NCBI GenBank assembly: GCA_013289695.1
Contig: JABCZK010000004.1
Coordinates: 123,470 to 187,469 of the forward strand
Origin: Acidobacteriota bacterium
Lineage (GTDB): Bacteria > Acidobacteriota > Terriglobia > Acidiferrales > UBA7541
DNA: 64,000 bases
Direction of reading: 5' to 3'
Positions 1 to 7,515 of the stretch are shown piece by piece. Under the pieces are notes generated by a model. It was not told the DNA's origin and did not search any database. It saw only the letters and a program-made list of their open reading frames with translations. Both the position numbers and the translations under genes were made by a program. Position 1 is the first letter of the stretch, and every line of letters begins with the position of its first letter.

Positions 1-48
1 CAAAAGAATCACTCGATTTACCGCACTTTCTGCGATTCATCACAAATA

Positions 49-101
49 TCTATCGAATGCATCCACGTAGCTGACGCCATCAAATTTCTATTGGATGCAT
101 C
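49..101 (+). promoter_or_regulatory. imperfect direct repeat upstream of gltB
   Basis: Two 15-base copies, TCTATCGAATGCATC (49-63) and TCTATTGGATGCATC (87-101), differ at two positions and are spaced 38 bases start to start. They lie in the AT-richer leader just before gltB. Repeated half-sites about four helical turns apart are typical of a transcription factor site, and gltB genes are often under LysR-type or nitrogen control. The regulator is not identifiable here. Bases 1-48 show nothing further. Confidence 0.35.
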
Positions 102-149
102 AGCTTTGTGAGTTTTACTGTACGGTTCCGCATGAGTTAGTTATGTATC

Positions 150-3100
150 ATGCGGCGTTCGCGTTCCAAGCCGGAAGTGGACCACGATGCCTGCGGCGTC
201 GGGTTTATCGCCCAGCTGGGGAGCACTGGCTCGCGAGACGTCGTTGAGCGTGCTCTCACCGCGCTGGAGCGCCTTTGTCATCGCGGCGGAGTTGACGCGG
301 ACGGACTGAGCGGCGACGGCGCAGGCATCCTGACGCCGATTCCGAAGGAATTCATCCGCAAGTGTGCCCGCGAAATAAACATTCAGTTGCCGGAATCGTT
401 CGGCATGGGTATGGCCTTCATTGCTCCCGGCCAGGAATTCGCCGCCCGCGCGTCGGTTGAATCCTCAGCACGAGAATTAGGATTGCGTTGTCTCGGCTGG
501 CGCGAAGTGCCCACGCATCCCTCGCTGCTTGGTCCCTGCGCGCTGGCTACATTACCGTTAATACAGCAATGTTTTTTCGCTACCGACGATTCCTCCGCCG
601 ATCTGGAGCGCCAGCTTTTCCTGATGCGCAAACGAGTCGAATCCGGCGCGACCTCCGGGATTTATTTCTGCTCGCTATCGTCACATTCGCTCGTTTATAA
701 AGGATTGCTCACGCCACTGCAGCTTGCCGCTTTCTATGCGGATTTGGCGTGCCCGGATTTCGTCGCGCCATTCGCCATCTTTCACCAGCGCTATTCCACC
801 AATACCAACCCGTCGTGGCAGCTCGCGCAGCCTTTCCGATTTGTCGCGCACAACGGCGAAATCAATACGATCAGCGCCAACCGCCGCTGGACGCGTGCAC
901 GTGAGGGCGCGCTGCGGCAGGAATTCGGCGCGCAGGATCGCTTTCGCGTTTTGGAAGAAAGCGTGAGCGACTCGGCCAGCTTCGATAATGCGCTCGAAGT
1001 TCGATTGCGGCAGGGCTCCAGCGTCGCCGCCGCGATGCTGCGCATGGTCCCGCCGGCATGGGAGAGCGATCCGCAAACCGGTCCCAAGCTTCGGCGCTTT
1101 CTGCAAAAAGCAACGCGCGAACAGGAACCGTGGGATGGTCCGGCTGCGCTGGTGTTCAGCGATGGCCGCATGGTAGGTGCGAAGCTCGACCGCAACGGAC
1201 TTCGCCCCATTCGCTACACGCTCACCTCCGACGGATTGCTCGTAGTCGGCTCGGAAGTGGGCATCGCGGATCTGCGTGGCAAACAAATCGCGGAACGCAA
1301 TCGGCTCGGCCCCGGAGAGATTTTCCTGGTGGACTCGATAGCAGGAGCAATTTTCCGTGGCAACAACGAAGTGTCCGAATTACTCGGCGCGGAACCGAGC
1401 CGCGTCGGCTGCCGTGACCGGGATTCGCAGACCCGCATCGCGCGGCTGGAAAGCGTCGCAACAGTTCCTTACGCATCCGAGGTTGAGCCGCGACGGTTGG
1501 CTGCAGCGATGGGTTGGACCGAGGATCAGTTTCGTCTTTTATTTCAGCCGCTCGGCCGCGAAGGGAAGGAAGCCGTGTGGAGCATGGGCGACGATGCGCC
1601 GCCCGCATTCCTTTCGTCCGTCAAGCGTCCGCTGTGGGATTATTGCAAGCAGCGTTTTGCGCAGGTAACCAATCCACCCATTGATCCGCTGCGCGAAGTG
1701 CACGTCATGTCTCTCGATGTGTATTTGGATCCAAACATTGTGGCCGGCTCGCCGGTGCTCGATGCAGGCCACGTCGCGGCTCTAGCGAACCGACTCGGCA
1801 GTCCGCTGCAGCGCATTGATTTCACATTTGATGTAGCCGGTGGAACAGAAGCCGCCCGCGCGGCGTTGCAACGCGTCCGCCAGGATATTTCCGCCGCTAT
1901 CACCCTTGCCGTCAACGAGAAACCCGCCGTGATTATGCTGAGTGATCGCGAAGCCAACCAACAGCGTGCCGCGCTTCCTGCTTTGCTCGCGGTTTCCGCC
2001 GCGTGGAAGGAGATGGTTCGCCTGGGCGCTCACGATGTGCCGCTCGTCGTCGAATCCGGCCAGGTGATTGAAACCCATCACATCGCGTTGCTGATCGCCG
2101 TGGGCGCGAGCGCCGTGTTGCCGTATCTCGCGATGGAGCTTTCGGAGAACCTGAAACCGGGCGGCGCGGTAAGCTATCGCGTAGCGGTCGAAGCAGGGCT
2201 GCGCAAAGTTCTCGCGCGCATGGGCATTTCGACGGTCGCGAGTTATCGCAATAGCCAACTGTTTGAAACTGTCGGCTTGGACGAAGATATTTGCGAGGAA
2301 TTCTTCGAAGACGCCTCCGCGAGTCTTGGCGGCAAAAGCCTCGACGACATTCTTGAGACGAGCATCCACTCACACGTTCGCGCATTCGCGGCGGGCGGTG
2401 CTCCGATGCAAGACTCCGGGTTGTATCGCTTCCGCCACGCTGGAGAGCGCCATTCTACTTCGCCCGAACTCGTGCACCGCATGCACGCGTATCTGAAATC
2501 GCCGACGCCGGAAAAATACGCGGCGTATTCCGAGCTGGCGGACAGTCGCGACCCGGTCTCGGTCCGCGATCAGCTCGACTTTGCGCCAGGTTCTCCCGTC
2601 GCGCTCGAAGAAGTGGAACCAGCGAGCGCGATTCTCGCTCGATTTTGCGCGCAGGCCATGTCCTTGGGCGCGCTCAGCCCTGAAGCTCACCGCACTTTGG
2701 CCATCGCTATGAACCGCCTGGGCGCGCGCAGCAACACCGGAGAAGGTGGTGAAGATCCGAGCGTCTATCGCTTCGAGCCGGAGGCGGCCAATCGGGTGAA
2801 GCAAGTTGCTTCGGCGCGTTTCGGTGTGACAGCTGAATATCTCGCGCGTGCCGACGAACTCGAAATCAAAATGGCGCAAGGTTCGAAACCCGGTGAAGGC
2901 GGCCAGCTTCCCGCGATCAAGGTAAATTCCTACATCGCGCGCCTGCGACATGCAGTTCCGGGGATGTCGCTAATTTCTCCGCCGCCGCATCACGATATTT
3001 ACAGCATCGAGGATCTGGCGCAGCTGATTTACGATCTGCGCTCGGTGAATCCGGTAGCAAGAATTGGCGTGAAGCTGGTTTCCGGCGCGGGCGTGGGGAT

Positions 3101-4589
3101 CATCGCCGCGGGCGTCGCGAAAGCAGGCGCGGATGTGATCACCATCGCCGGCTTCGACGGCGGTACCGGTGCTTCGCCGCTGACTTCGATCAAAAATACC
3201 GGCCTGCCTTGGGAAATCGGCTTGCGCGCCGCGCACTCCGCGCTGGTGCGTTCCGGTTTCCGCGAACGGGTGCGCCTGCGCGTGGATGGCGGATTTAAAT
3301 TTGGCCGCGACGTGGTAATCGCCGCGCTGCTGGGCGCCGACGAATTTGGTTTTGGCACCGCTGCTCTGCTCGCGATCGGTTGCGTGATGGCGCGGCAATG
3401 CCATCTGAATACTTGTCCCGTGGGCATCGCCACGCAAGACGAAAAGCTACGCGCGCGTTTCAGCGGCAATCCGGAAATGGTGATGGCTTATTTCCGCGGC
3501 GTGGCCGGGGAAGTTCGCGAACGCATGGCAGTGCTGGGAATTCGCAGGCTCAGCGAAGTAGTCGGCTCAGCGGAAAGATTGCAGCCGCGCAACGAATCGG
3601 CGTCGCACTCGGTTGCCGGATTGCTGCGGCCATTAACCGATGCGGCGCAACAATCTGCGAAAGACTTGCCGCTCGAAATCCAGCTGCCCGAAAACGCTAG
3701 AGATATCCGGCGGAAATTGCTGCGCGGCGTGGATGGGCTGAAGTCTTTCCCGTTCGTGCACCACTCGCTTTCCATCTCGAATTCCGACCGCAGCGTGGGC
3801 GCTCATCTGAGCGGCCACATTCTGCGACGCACGAATTTCGACGGCCTGGAGGGAAGGAGCATCCGCTGCGAATTTCGCGGCTCCGCCGGACAAAGCTTCG
3901 GCGCGTTTTTGGTTCCCGGCATTCGTTTCCGGCTCGTGGGCGATGCCAATGATTACGTGGGCAAAGGCCTCTGCGGGGGCACCATCGCCATCACCGCGGG
4001 CGCTGCAGCGTCGAAGCGCGGCGACGTGCTCGCAGGCAACACCGTGCTCTACGGCGCCACCAGCGGAAAACTCTTCATCGCCGGACGCGTCGGTGAACGC
4101 TTTGCCGTGCGCAATAGCGGCGCGCTCGCCATCATCGAAGGCGCCGGGCAGCACGCTTGCGAATACATGACCGCGGGCATCGCCGTAATTCTGGGGCCGG
4201 CCGGAATGAATCTCGGCTCCGGAATGACTGGCGGACTCACCTATATCCTTCGCGACGCGCTCACCGGCGATAATTGCAATCGCGAATTCGTGCGTTGCGC
4301 CGAAATTGGCGACGGCGCCGGCGAACAAGAAGAAAGCTGGTTGCGCGCGCTGCTCCAGGAACATTTCCGTCTCACCGGCAGCCAGCGCGCGCGGCGCTTG
4401 TTGCAATCCACGCACTTGCTGCCTTTGGTGCGCCTCGAGCCCGTTCAACTGCCGTGTGCGATTGCCGATACCTGGGCGCCCTTCCTCACGCAGCCGAACA
4501 CTCGCAATGAAACAGAAGTTCCAGAAGTGGGCCGCGCGCTGCCGCTCGAGAACGAAATCATGCGCCAGGCCAGCGAATCGGCCTGCTAA
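150..4589 (+). CDS. gltB: glutamate synthase large subunit (GltB)
   Basis: Makes two glutamates from glutamine and 2-oxoglutarate; central to ammonium assimilation in the cytoplasm. The 1479 residues match the usual length of about 1500. The N-terminal glutamine amidotransferase nucleophile is Cys15 in DACGVGF, so a 14-residue propeptide is probably removed. The FMN-binding synthase domain contains GSKPGEGGQLP and the 3Fe-4S cysteines Cys1078, Cys1084 and Cys1089 (spacing C-x5-C-x4-C). The C-terminal GXGXG beta-helix is recognisable by GDANDYVGKGLCGG and GPAGMNLGSGMTGG. The ATG at 150 has only a weak ribosome site. No gltD (small subunit) follows, which is unusual since the two genes are often adjacent; it must lie elsewhere or electrons come from another partner. 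Confidence 0.97.
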   Translation: MRRSRSKPEVDHDACGVGFIAQLGSTGSRDVVERALTALERLCHRGGVDADGLSGDGAGILTPIPKEFIRKCAREINIQLPESFGMGMAFIAPGQEFAARASVESSARELGLRCLGWREVPTHPSLLGPCALATLPLIQQCFFATDDSSADLERQLFLMRKRVESGATSGIYFCSLSSHSLVYKGLLTPLQLAAFYADLACPDFVAPFAIFHQRYSTNTNPSWQLAQPFRFVAHNGEINTISANRRWTRAREGALRQEFGAQDRFRVLEESVSDSASFDNALEVRLRQGSSVAAAMLRMVPPAWESDPQTGPKLRRFLQKATREQEPWDGPAALVFSDGRMVGAKLDRNGLRPIRYTLTSDGLLVVGSEVGIADLRGKQIAERNRLGPGEIFLVDSIAGAIFRGNNEVSELLGAEPSRVGCRDRDSQTRIARLESVATVPYASEVEPRRLAAAMGWTEDQFRLLFQPLGREGKEAVWSMGDDAPPAFLSSVKRPLWDYCKQRFAQVTNPPIDPLREVHVMSLDVYLDPNIVAGSPVLDAGHVAALANRLGSPLQRIDFTFDVAGGTEAARAALQRVRQDISAAITLAVNEKPAVIMLSDREANQQRAALPALLAVSAAWKEMVRLGAHDVPLVVESGQVIETHHIALLIAVGASAVLPYLAMELSENLKPGGAVSYRVAVEAGLRKVLARMGISTVASYRNSQLFETVGLDEDICEEFFEDASASLGGKSLDDILETSIHSHVRAFAAGGAPMQDSGLYRFRHAGERHSTSPELVHRMHAYLKSPTPEKYAAYSELADSRDPVSVRDQLDFAPGSPVALEEVEPASAILARFCAQAMSLGALSPEAHRTLAIAMNRLGARSNTGEGGEDPSVYRFEPEAANRVKQVASARFGVTAEYLARADELEIKMAQGSKPGEGGQLPAIKVNSYIARLRHAVPGMSLISPPPHHDIYSIEDLAQLIYDLRSVNPVARIGVKLVSGAGVGIIAAGVAKAGADVITIAGFDGGTGASPLTSIKNTGLPWEIGLRAAHSALVRSGFRERVRLRVDGGFKFGRDVVIAALLGADEFGFGTAALLAIGCVMARQCHLNTCPVGIATQDEKLRARFSGNPEMVMAYFRGVAGEVRERMAVLGIRRLSEVVGSAERLQPRNESASHSVAGLLRPLTDAAQQSAKDLPLEIQLPENARDIRRKLLRGVDGLKSFPFVHHSLSISNSDRSVGAHLSGHILRRTNFDGLEGRSIRCEFRGSAGQSFGAFLVPGIRFRLVGDANDYVGKGLCGGTIAITAGAAASKRGDVLAGNTVLYGATSGKLFIAGRVGERFAVRNSGALAIIEGAGQHACEYMTAGIAVILGPAGMNLGSGMTGGLTYILRDALTGDNCNREFVRCAEIGDGAGEQEESWLRALLQEHFRLTGSQRARRLLQSTHLLPLVRLEPVQLPCAIADTWAPFLTQPNTRNETEVPEVGRALPLENEIMRQASESAC

Positions 4590-4805
4590 GTTATTCGCCA
4601 ATGGCAAAAATGGCTAGGCCCTCCCCGCGCCTATCGGATACTGCACAGAAATGCGTCGCGTTTCCTCTTCTGATTCTGCTTTCGCGCCGGTCGTCGCGGC
4701 CGGCCAATCGCCACCGACCCGAACCCGCATTTCCCGCCATTTCACGCGCCGCGCGGGCGAATTTTGCCGCCTAGAATTGCTCCGTCCGCCAATGTATTAA
4801 CTAAA

Positions 4806-4879
4806 TAGCGTTAACCTTTTAGCACACGGCCCGGATATTCAGGTTGAGCGCGGCCCCCACGCCAACTAGGTTAACGCTA
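4806..4879. repeat. 12-bp perfect inverted repeat before the peptide-modification cluster
   Basis: TAGCGTTAACCT (4806-4817) and AGGTTAACGCTA (4868-4879) are exact reverse complements separated by 50 bases. They lie in the 454-base gap between gltB and the HprK-like gene. The wide spacer fits two operator half-sites bound by a looping or multimeric regulator better than a terminator, and there is no T-tract. The rest of the gap (4590-4805, 4880-5043) holds no supported gene. This may be the control region of the downstream operon. Confidence 0.45.
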
Positions 4880-5043
4880 GGCGTTTTACCTGTAACTGGA
4901 ATGCGGCTGCCAACCAGTCGTTAGGCGCTCAGTTTCCTTTTTTGGGTTGGTCTTGCCGATGGCGAATTCGGCAATCGGCTGAACTGCGCGGATTCTCTCA
5001 GGTCCCGCGGTTGCGAGCATCACTGCGAATGCACTTGGGAAAA

Positions 5044-5832
5044 ATGGCTCGATTCGATCATCCAGTTGAACCGTTGGATCGCGGTGTGCCGCTTCAAATC
5101 TCCATTGGCGGCGTGCCTCTCTCGCTTTTCATCCGGGAAGAAGCGCTACTCAGGAATGCCTTAAGGCGTTATCGGGAATTTGCTCAGAACTCAGACAACG
5201 GGTTTCCTGTTGTGCTTACGCAGTCGGACGGACGCATACAGCCGCGTGTCGAGTTCTCTTACTTGCTTGATGACGCAAGACTGATCCTTGGGCCCGAGTT
5301 TGCCGAGTTTCACGGCGTTCGCCACGAGTACGCGCTCGATTCTTTGCTGCGGATATTGCTCACCATGGTCCTCCTGCCGCAGCGCGGACTCCTCTTGCAC
5401 GGCGCGACTATCGTGCGCGACGGCCGCGCGCATATTTTCTTCGGGCGCTCGGGTGCGGGGAAGAGCACGGTGGCGTCGCTTTCTCCCGAAGGCACCGTAC
5501 TCACAGACGAAATTTCTCTTCTGCGGTTTTCCGATGGCTGCTGGCAAGCTCACGGCACGCCTTTCTGGGGCGAATTCCGAGCCGCTGGGATCAACCGTCT
5601 GTTTCCGGTCGCCGGTTTGCATTTGCTGAAACAAGCGAATGACGATCGCGCCGAAGCTCTTTCTGTGAAAGATGCACTACGCGCTTTGTTGCCTTGCGTC
5701 CTGTTTTTCACTACTGAAAATCGCGCACATAAAACATTACTGTGCACGTTGATGGGTTTGATCCAAGAAGTGCCCTGCGATCGGCTCCATTTTCGCCGGA
5801 GCGCCGAATTCTGGAAGGTGATCGCAGCATGA
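5044..5832 (+). CDS. HPr-kinase-like P-loop protein of a RiPP cluster
   Basis: About 262 residues from ATG 5044, preceded by a weak GGGA; an ATG at 5029 and a TTG at 4942 are also in frame. It carries a Walker A loop GRSGAGKS near residues 134-141, then VLTDEISLL and HGTPFWGEF, which resemble the catalytic core of HPr kinase/phosphorylase and its many 'HprK-related' relatives. It is not a true HprK: the N-terminal domain differs and no HPr gene is near. Homologues with this core accompany peptide-modification genes, and some lasso-peptide clusters use one to phosphorylate a precursor. The stop overlaps the start of the PqqD gene (ATGA), so the two are translationally coupled. Kinase activity and target are inferences. 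Confidence 0.8.
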   Translation: MARFDHPVEPLDRGVPLQISIGGVPLSLFIREEALLRNALRRYREFAQNSDNGFPVVLTQSDGRIQPRVEFSYLLDDARLILGPEFAEFHGVRHEYALDSLLRILLTMVLLPQRGLLLHGATIVRDGRAHIFFGRSGAGKSTVASLSPEGTVLTDEISLLRFSDGCWQAHGTPFWGEFRAAGINRLFPVAGLHLLKQANDDRAEALSVKDALRALLPCVLFFTTENRAHKTLLCTLMGLIQEVPCDRLHFRRSAEFWKVIAA

Positions 5833-6107
5833 GCAGATTCATCATTCGAAATCCAAAACTCGCCTGGCGCGAGATTGATGGCGAAACGGTCATTATTTCG
5901 CCGGAAGACAGCCACGTACACGAGCTCAACGAAACGGCGAGCCTCATCTGGAAGCACGCCGAAGGTAAGACTTTGCAAGAAGTAGCCGAGCGCGTTTCCG
6001 CGGAGTATGAAATTAGCGTAGAGGCGGCGCGAGCAGACGTTGACGCGTTAGTGACCGCGTGGCAGCAGAAGCAACTCGTGATCTTGGCAGCGGAAGCGAC
6101 GGGCTAG
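5829..6107 (+). CDS. PqqD-family peptide chaperone (RiPP recognition element)
   Basis: A 92-residue protein whose length and pattern match PqqD: an N-terminal beta-rich part (WREIDGETVIISPEDSHVHELNETASLIW) followed by helices (GKTLQEVAERVSAEYEI and AARADVDALVTAW). PqqD proteins bind the leader of a precursor peptide and present it to the radical SAM enzyme. It starts inside the stop of the HprK-like gene and ends 3 bases before the radical SAM gene, so the three proteins are made together. PqqD domains also occur with S24/S26 peptidases, as found downstream here. Confidence 0.9.
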   Translation: MSRFIIRNPKLAWREIDGETVIISPEDSHVHELNETASLIWKHAEGKTLQEVAERVSAEYEISVEAARADVDALVTAWQQKQLVILAAEATG

Positions 6108-6110
6108 CCG

Positions 6111-7286
6111 ATGCCGAATACTCCAGTAATGGACGGCTTGATTCGCAGGACCGTCGAGCGCCACCTTCCGTGGAGCGTCCATCTGGACGTCACCTACCGC
6201 TGCAACGAACGCTGCATCCATTGCTATCTCGATCACGAAGACCACGGTGAGATGAAAACGGCCGAAATCAAGAATGTGCTGCAGCAACTGGCTCATGCCG
6301 GCACGCTGTTCCTGACGCTGAGTGGCGGCGAGATTTTTTTGCGCCAGGATCTTTTCGAGCTACTTGAATTCGCGCGCTCTCTGCACTTTGATATCAGCCT
6401 GAAGACCAACGCGCTTTTGATTGACGCCGAGCGGGCCCGCAAACTGCGGGCGTTGAGCGTGCGCCGCATTCAAATCAGCATTTATAGCGCGGAACCGGCG
6501 GTTCACGACGCAATCACCAAGGTTCGCGGGTCGCTCGAGCGCAGTTTGACTGCGGTTCGATTCCTGCAGGCGGAAGGGTTGCAGGTAAAGATCGCGTGTC
6601 CGCTGATGAAGCAGAATCTGACGGCCTATCGCGACGTCCAAGCGCTCGCAGGGGAGTTGGGCGTGCCTTACGTCCTGGATATGACGATTACTCCCAAGAT
6701 GGACGGAGACATGAGTCTGCTGCAATTGCGCAATTCGGCACAGAGCCTTCTCCCGATTTTGCGGGATCCAACTCTCAATCCGCCATCCACGTCGCTCGAC
6801 AGTGCAAAGGTAGCGCCACTTTCGACGGGAAGCGCGACTTCCAGTGGAATTGAAAGCCAGGCGTATAACGACATCCCATGCAGCGCGGGGCACAACAGCT
6901 GCTACATTTCTCCGTATGGAGATGTGTTTCCGTGCGTGCAGATGCCCGTTGCCACCGGCAATCTGCGGGAGCGGCCCTTCGAAGATATTTGGTTCCGATC
7001 GGCGGAGATGAATCGCGTAAGAGCGGTCCGCGAATCACAGTTGCCAGTCTGCTCGAAATGCTCGATCCGGCAATACTGCGAGCGTTGCCCGGGTCTGGCA
7101 CAGATGGAGGGCGGGGATTTACTGGGGGCGTACGAGCGCGCCTGTGAATTGGCTGAATTGAAAGCAAGCCTCGCGGGTATCGAGGATCCCGTTAGCGCCT
7201 TGCACGCGCGGGACCCAAAGAGAAAGGGATCGTGTTCAATTCCTCTGCCGGTCGCCGCGCCGGCAGCTCAAATCGGCAGAATTTAG
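6111..7286 (+). CDS. radical SAM/SPASM peptide-modifying enzyme
   Basis: 391 residues. The radical SAM cluster motif is CNERCIHC (Cys31, Cys35, Cys38), which binds the 4Fe-4S cluster that cleaves S-adenosylmethionine. A C-terminal SPASM domain is visible from about residue 258: CSAGHNSC, GDVFPCVQ, then CSKCSIRQYCERC and a late Cys, enough for auxiliary Fe-S clusters. Such enzymes (PqqE, sactisynthase, ranthipeptide and mycofactocin types) crosslink residues in ribosomal peptides. The PqqD gene directly upstream and a small Cys-containing peptide gene 10-13 bases downstream support this role. The exact crosslink cannot be read from sequence; Cys thioethers are one option because the candidate substrate has three Cys. 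Confidence 0.92.
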   Translation: MPNTPVMDGLIRRTVERHLPWSVHLDVTYRCNERCIHCYLDHEDHGEMKTAEIKNVLQQLAHAGTLFLTLSGGEIFLRQDLFELLEFARSLHFDISLKTNALLIDAERARKLRALSVRRIQISIYSAEPAVHDAITKVRGSLERSLTAVRFLQAEGLQVKIACPLMKQNLTAYRDVQALAGELGVPYVLDMTITPKMDGDMSLLQLRNSAQSLLPILRDPTLNPPSTSLDSAKVAPLSTGSATSSGIESQAYNDIPCSAGHNSCYISPYGDVFPCVQMPVATGNLRERPFEDIWFRSAEMNRVRAVRESQLPVCSKCSIRQYCERCPGLAQMEGGDLLGAYERACELAELKASLAGIEDPVSALHARDPKRKGSCSIPLPVAAPAAQIGRI

Positions 7287-7299
7287 TTCAGGTGAAATG

Positions 7300-7470
7300 A
7301 TGGATAGCACGCAAAAAACTGCGCAAGGCGACGAAGAGAAGCAGAAAAAGAAGCGAGTCTACGTCAAGCCGCAGTGTGTTTCGGAGCCCATTTACGAGAC
7401 ACTCGCACTCGCGTGCGGGAAGTTGCCCGGTCAGGGCGGAGTATGCAACGCAGCACCGCGCCGCTCGTAG
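7300..7470 (+). CDS. candidate RiPP precursor peptide
   Basis: A small ORF of 57 residues from ATG 7297 or 56 from ATG 7300; the second start is better spaced from AGGTGA at 7290-7295. The first half is a charged leader rich in Gln, Lys and Glu (ending KQKKKRVYVKP). The second half is core-like, with EPIYETLALACGK, then GQGGVC and an Arg-Arg-Ser end. Counting from 7297 the Cys are 27, 40 and 50, and the last residue is Ser57. It lies between the radical SAM gene and the secreted protein gene on the same strand with a good ribosome site, as expected for the substrate of PqqD and the radical SAM enzyme. No homologue search was possible; substrate status is an inference from position and composition. 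Confidence 0.72.
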   Translation: MDSTQKTAQGDEEKQKKKRVYVKPQCVSEPIYETLALACGKLPGQGGVCNAAPRRS

Positions 7471-7515
7471 CTGGTCGCGAGTCGTGGCACAAATCGGTTG
7501 GAGGCACGACGATTC

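Noticed and set aside
4601..4774. 57-codon plus-strand ORF (MAKMARPS...) after gltB
   Set aside because: No ribosome site, Arg/Pro/Ser-rich residues typical of GC-rich noise, and no family resemblance.
5044..7470. Lasso peptide cluster
   Set aside because: A PqqD-like and an HprK-like protein are present, but there is no transglutaminase-like B2 protease and no asparagine-synthetase-like cyclase; a radical SAM/SPASM enzyme is there instead.
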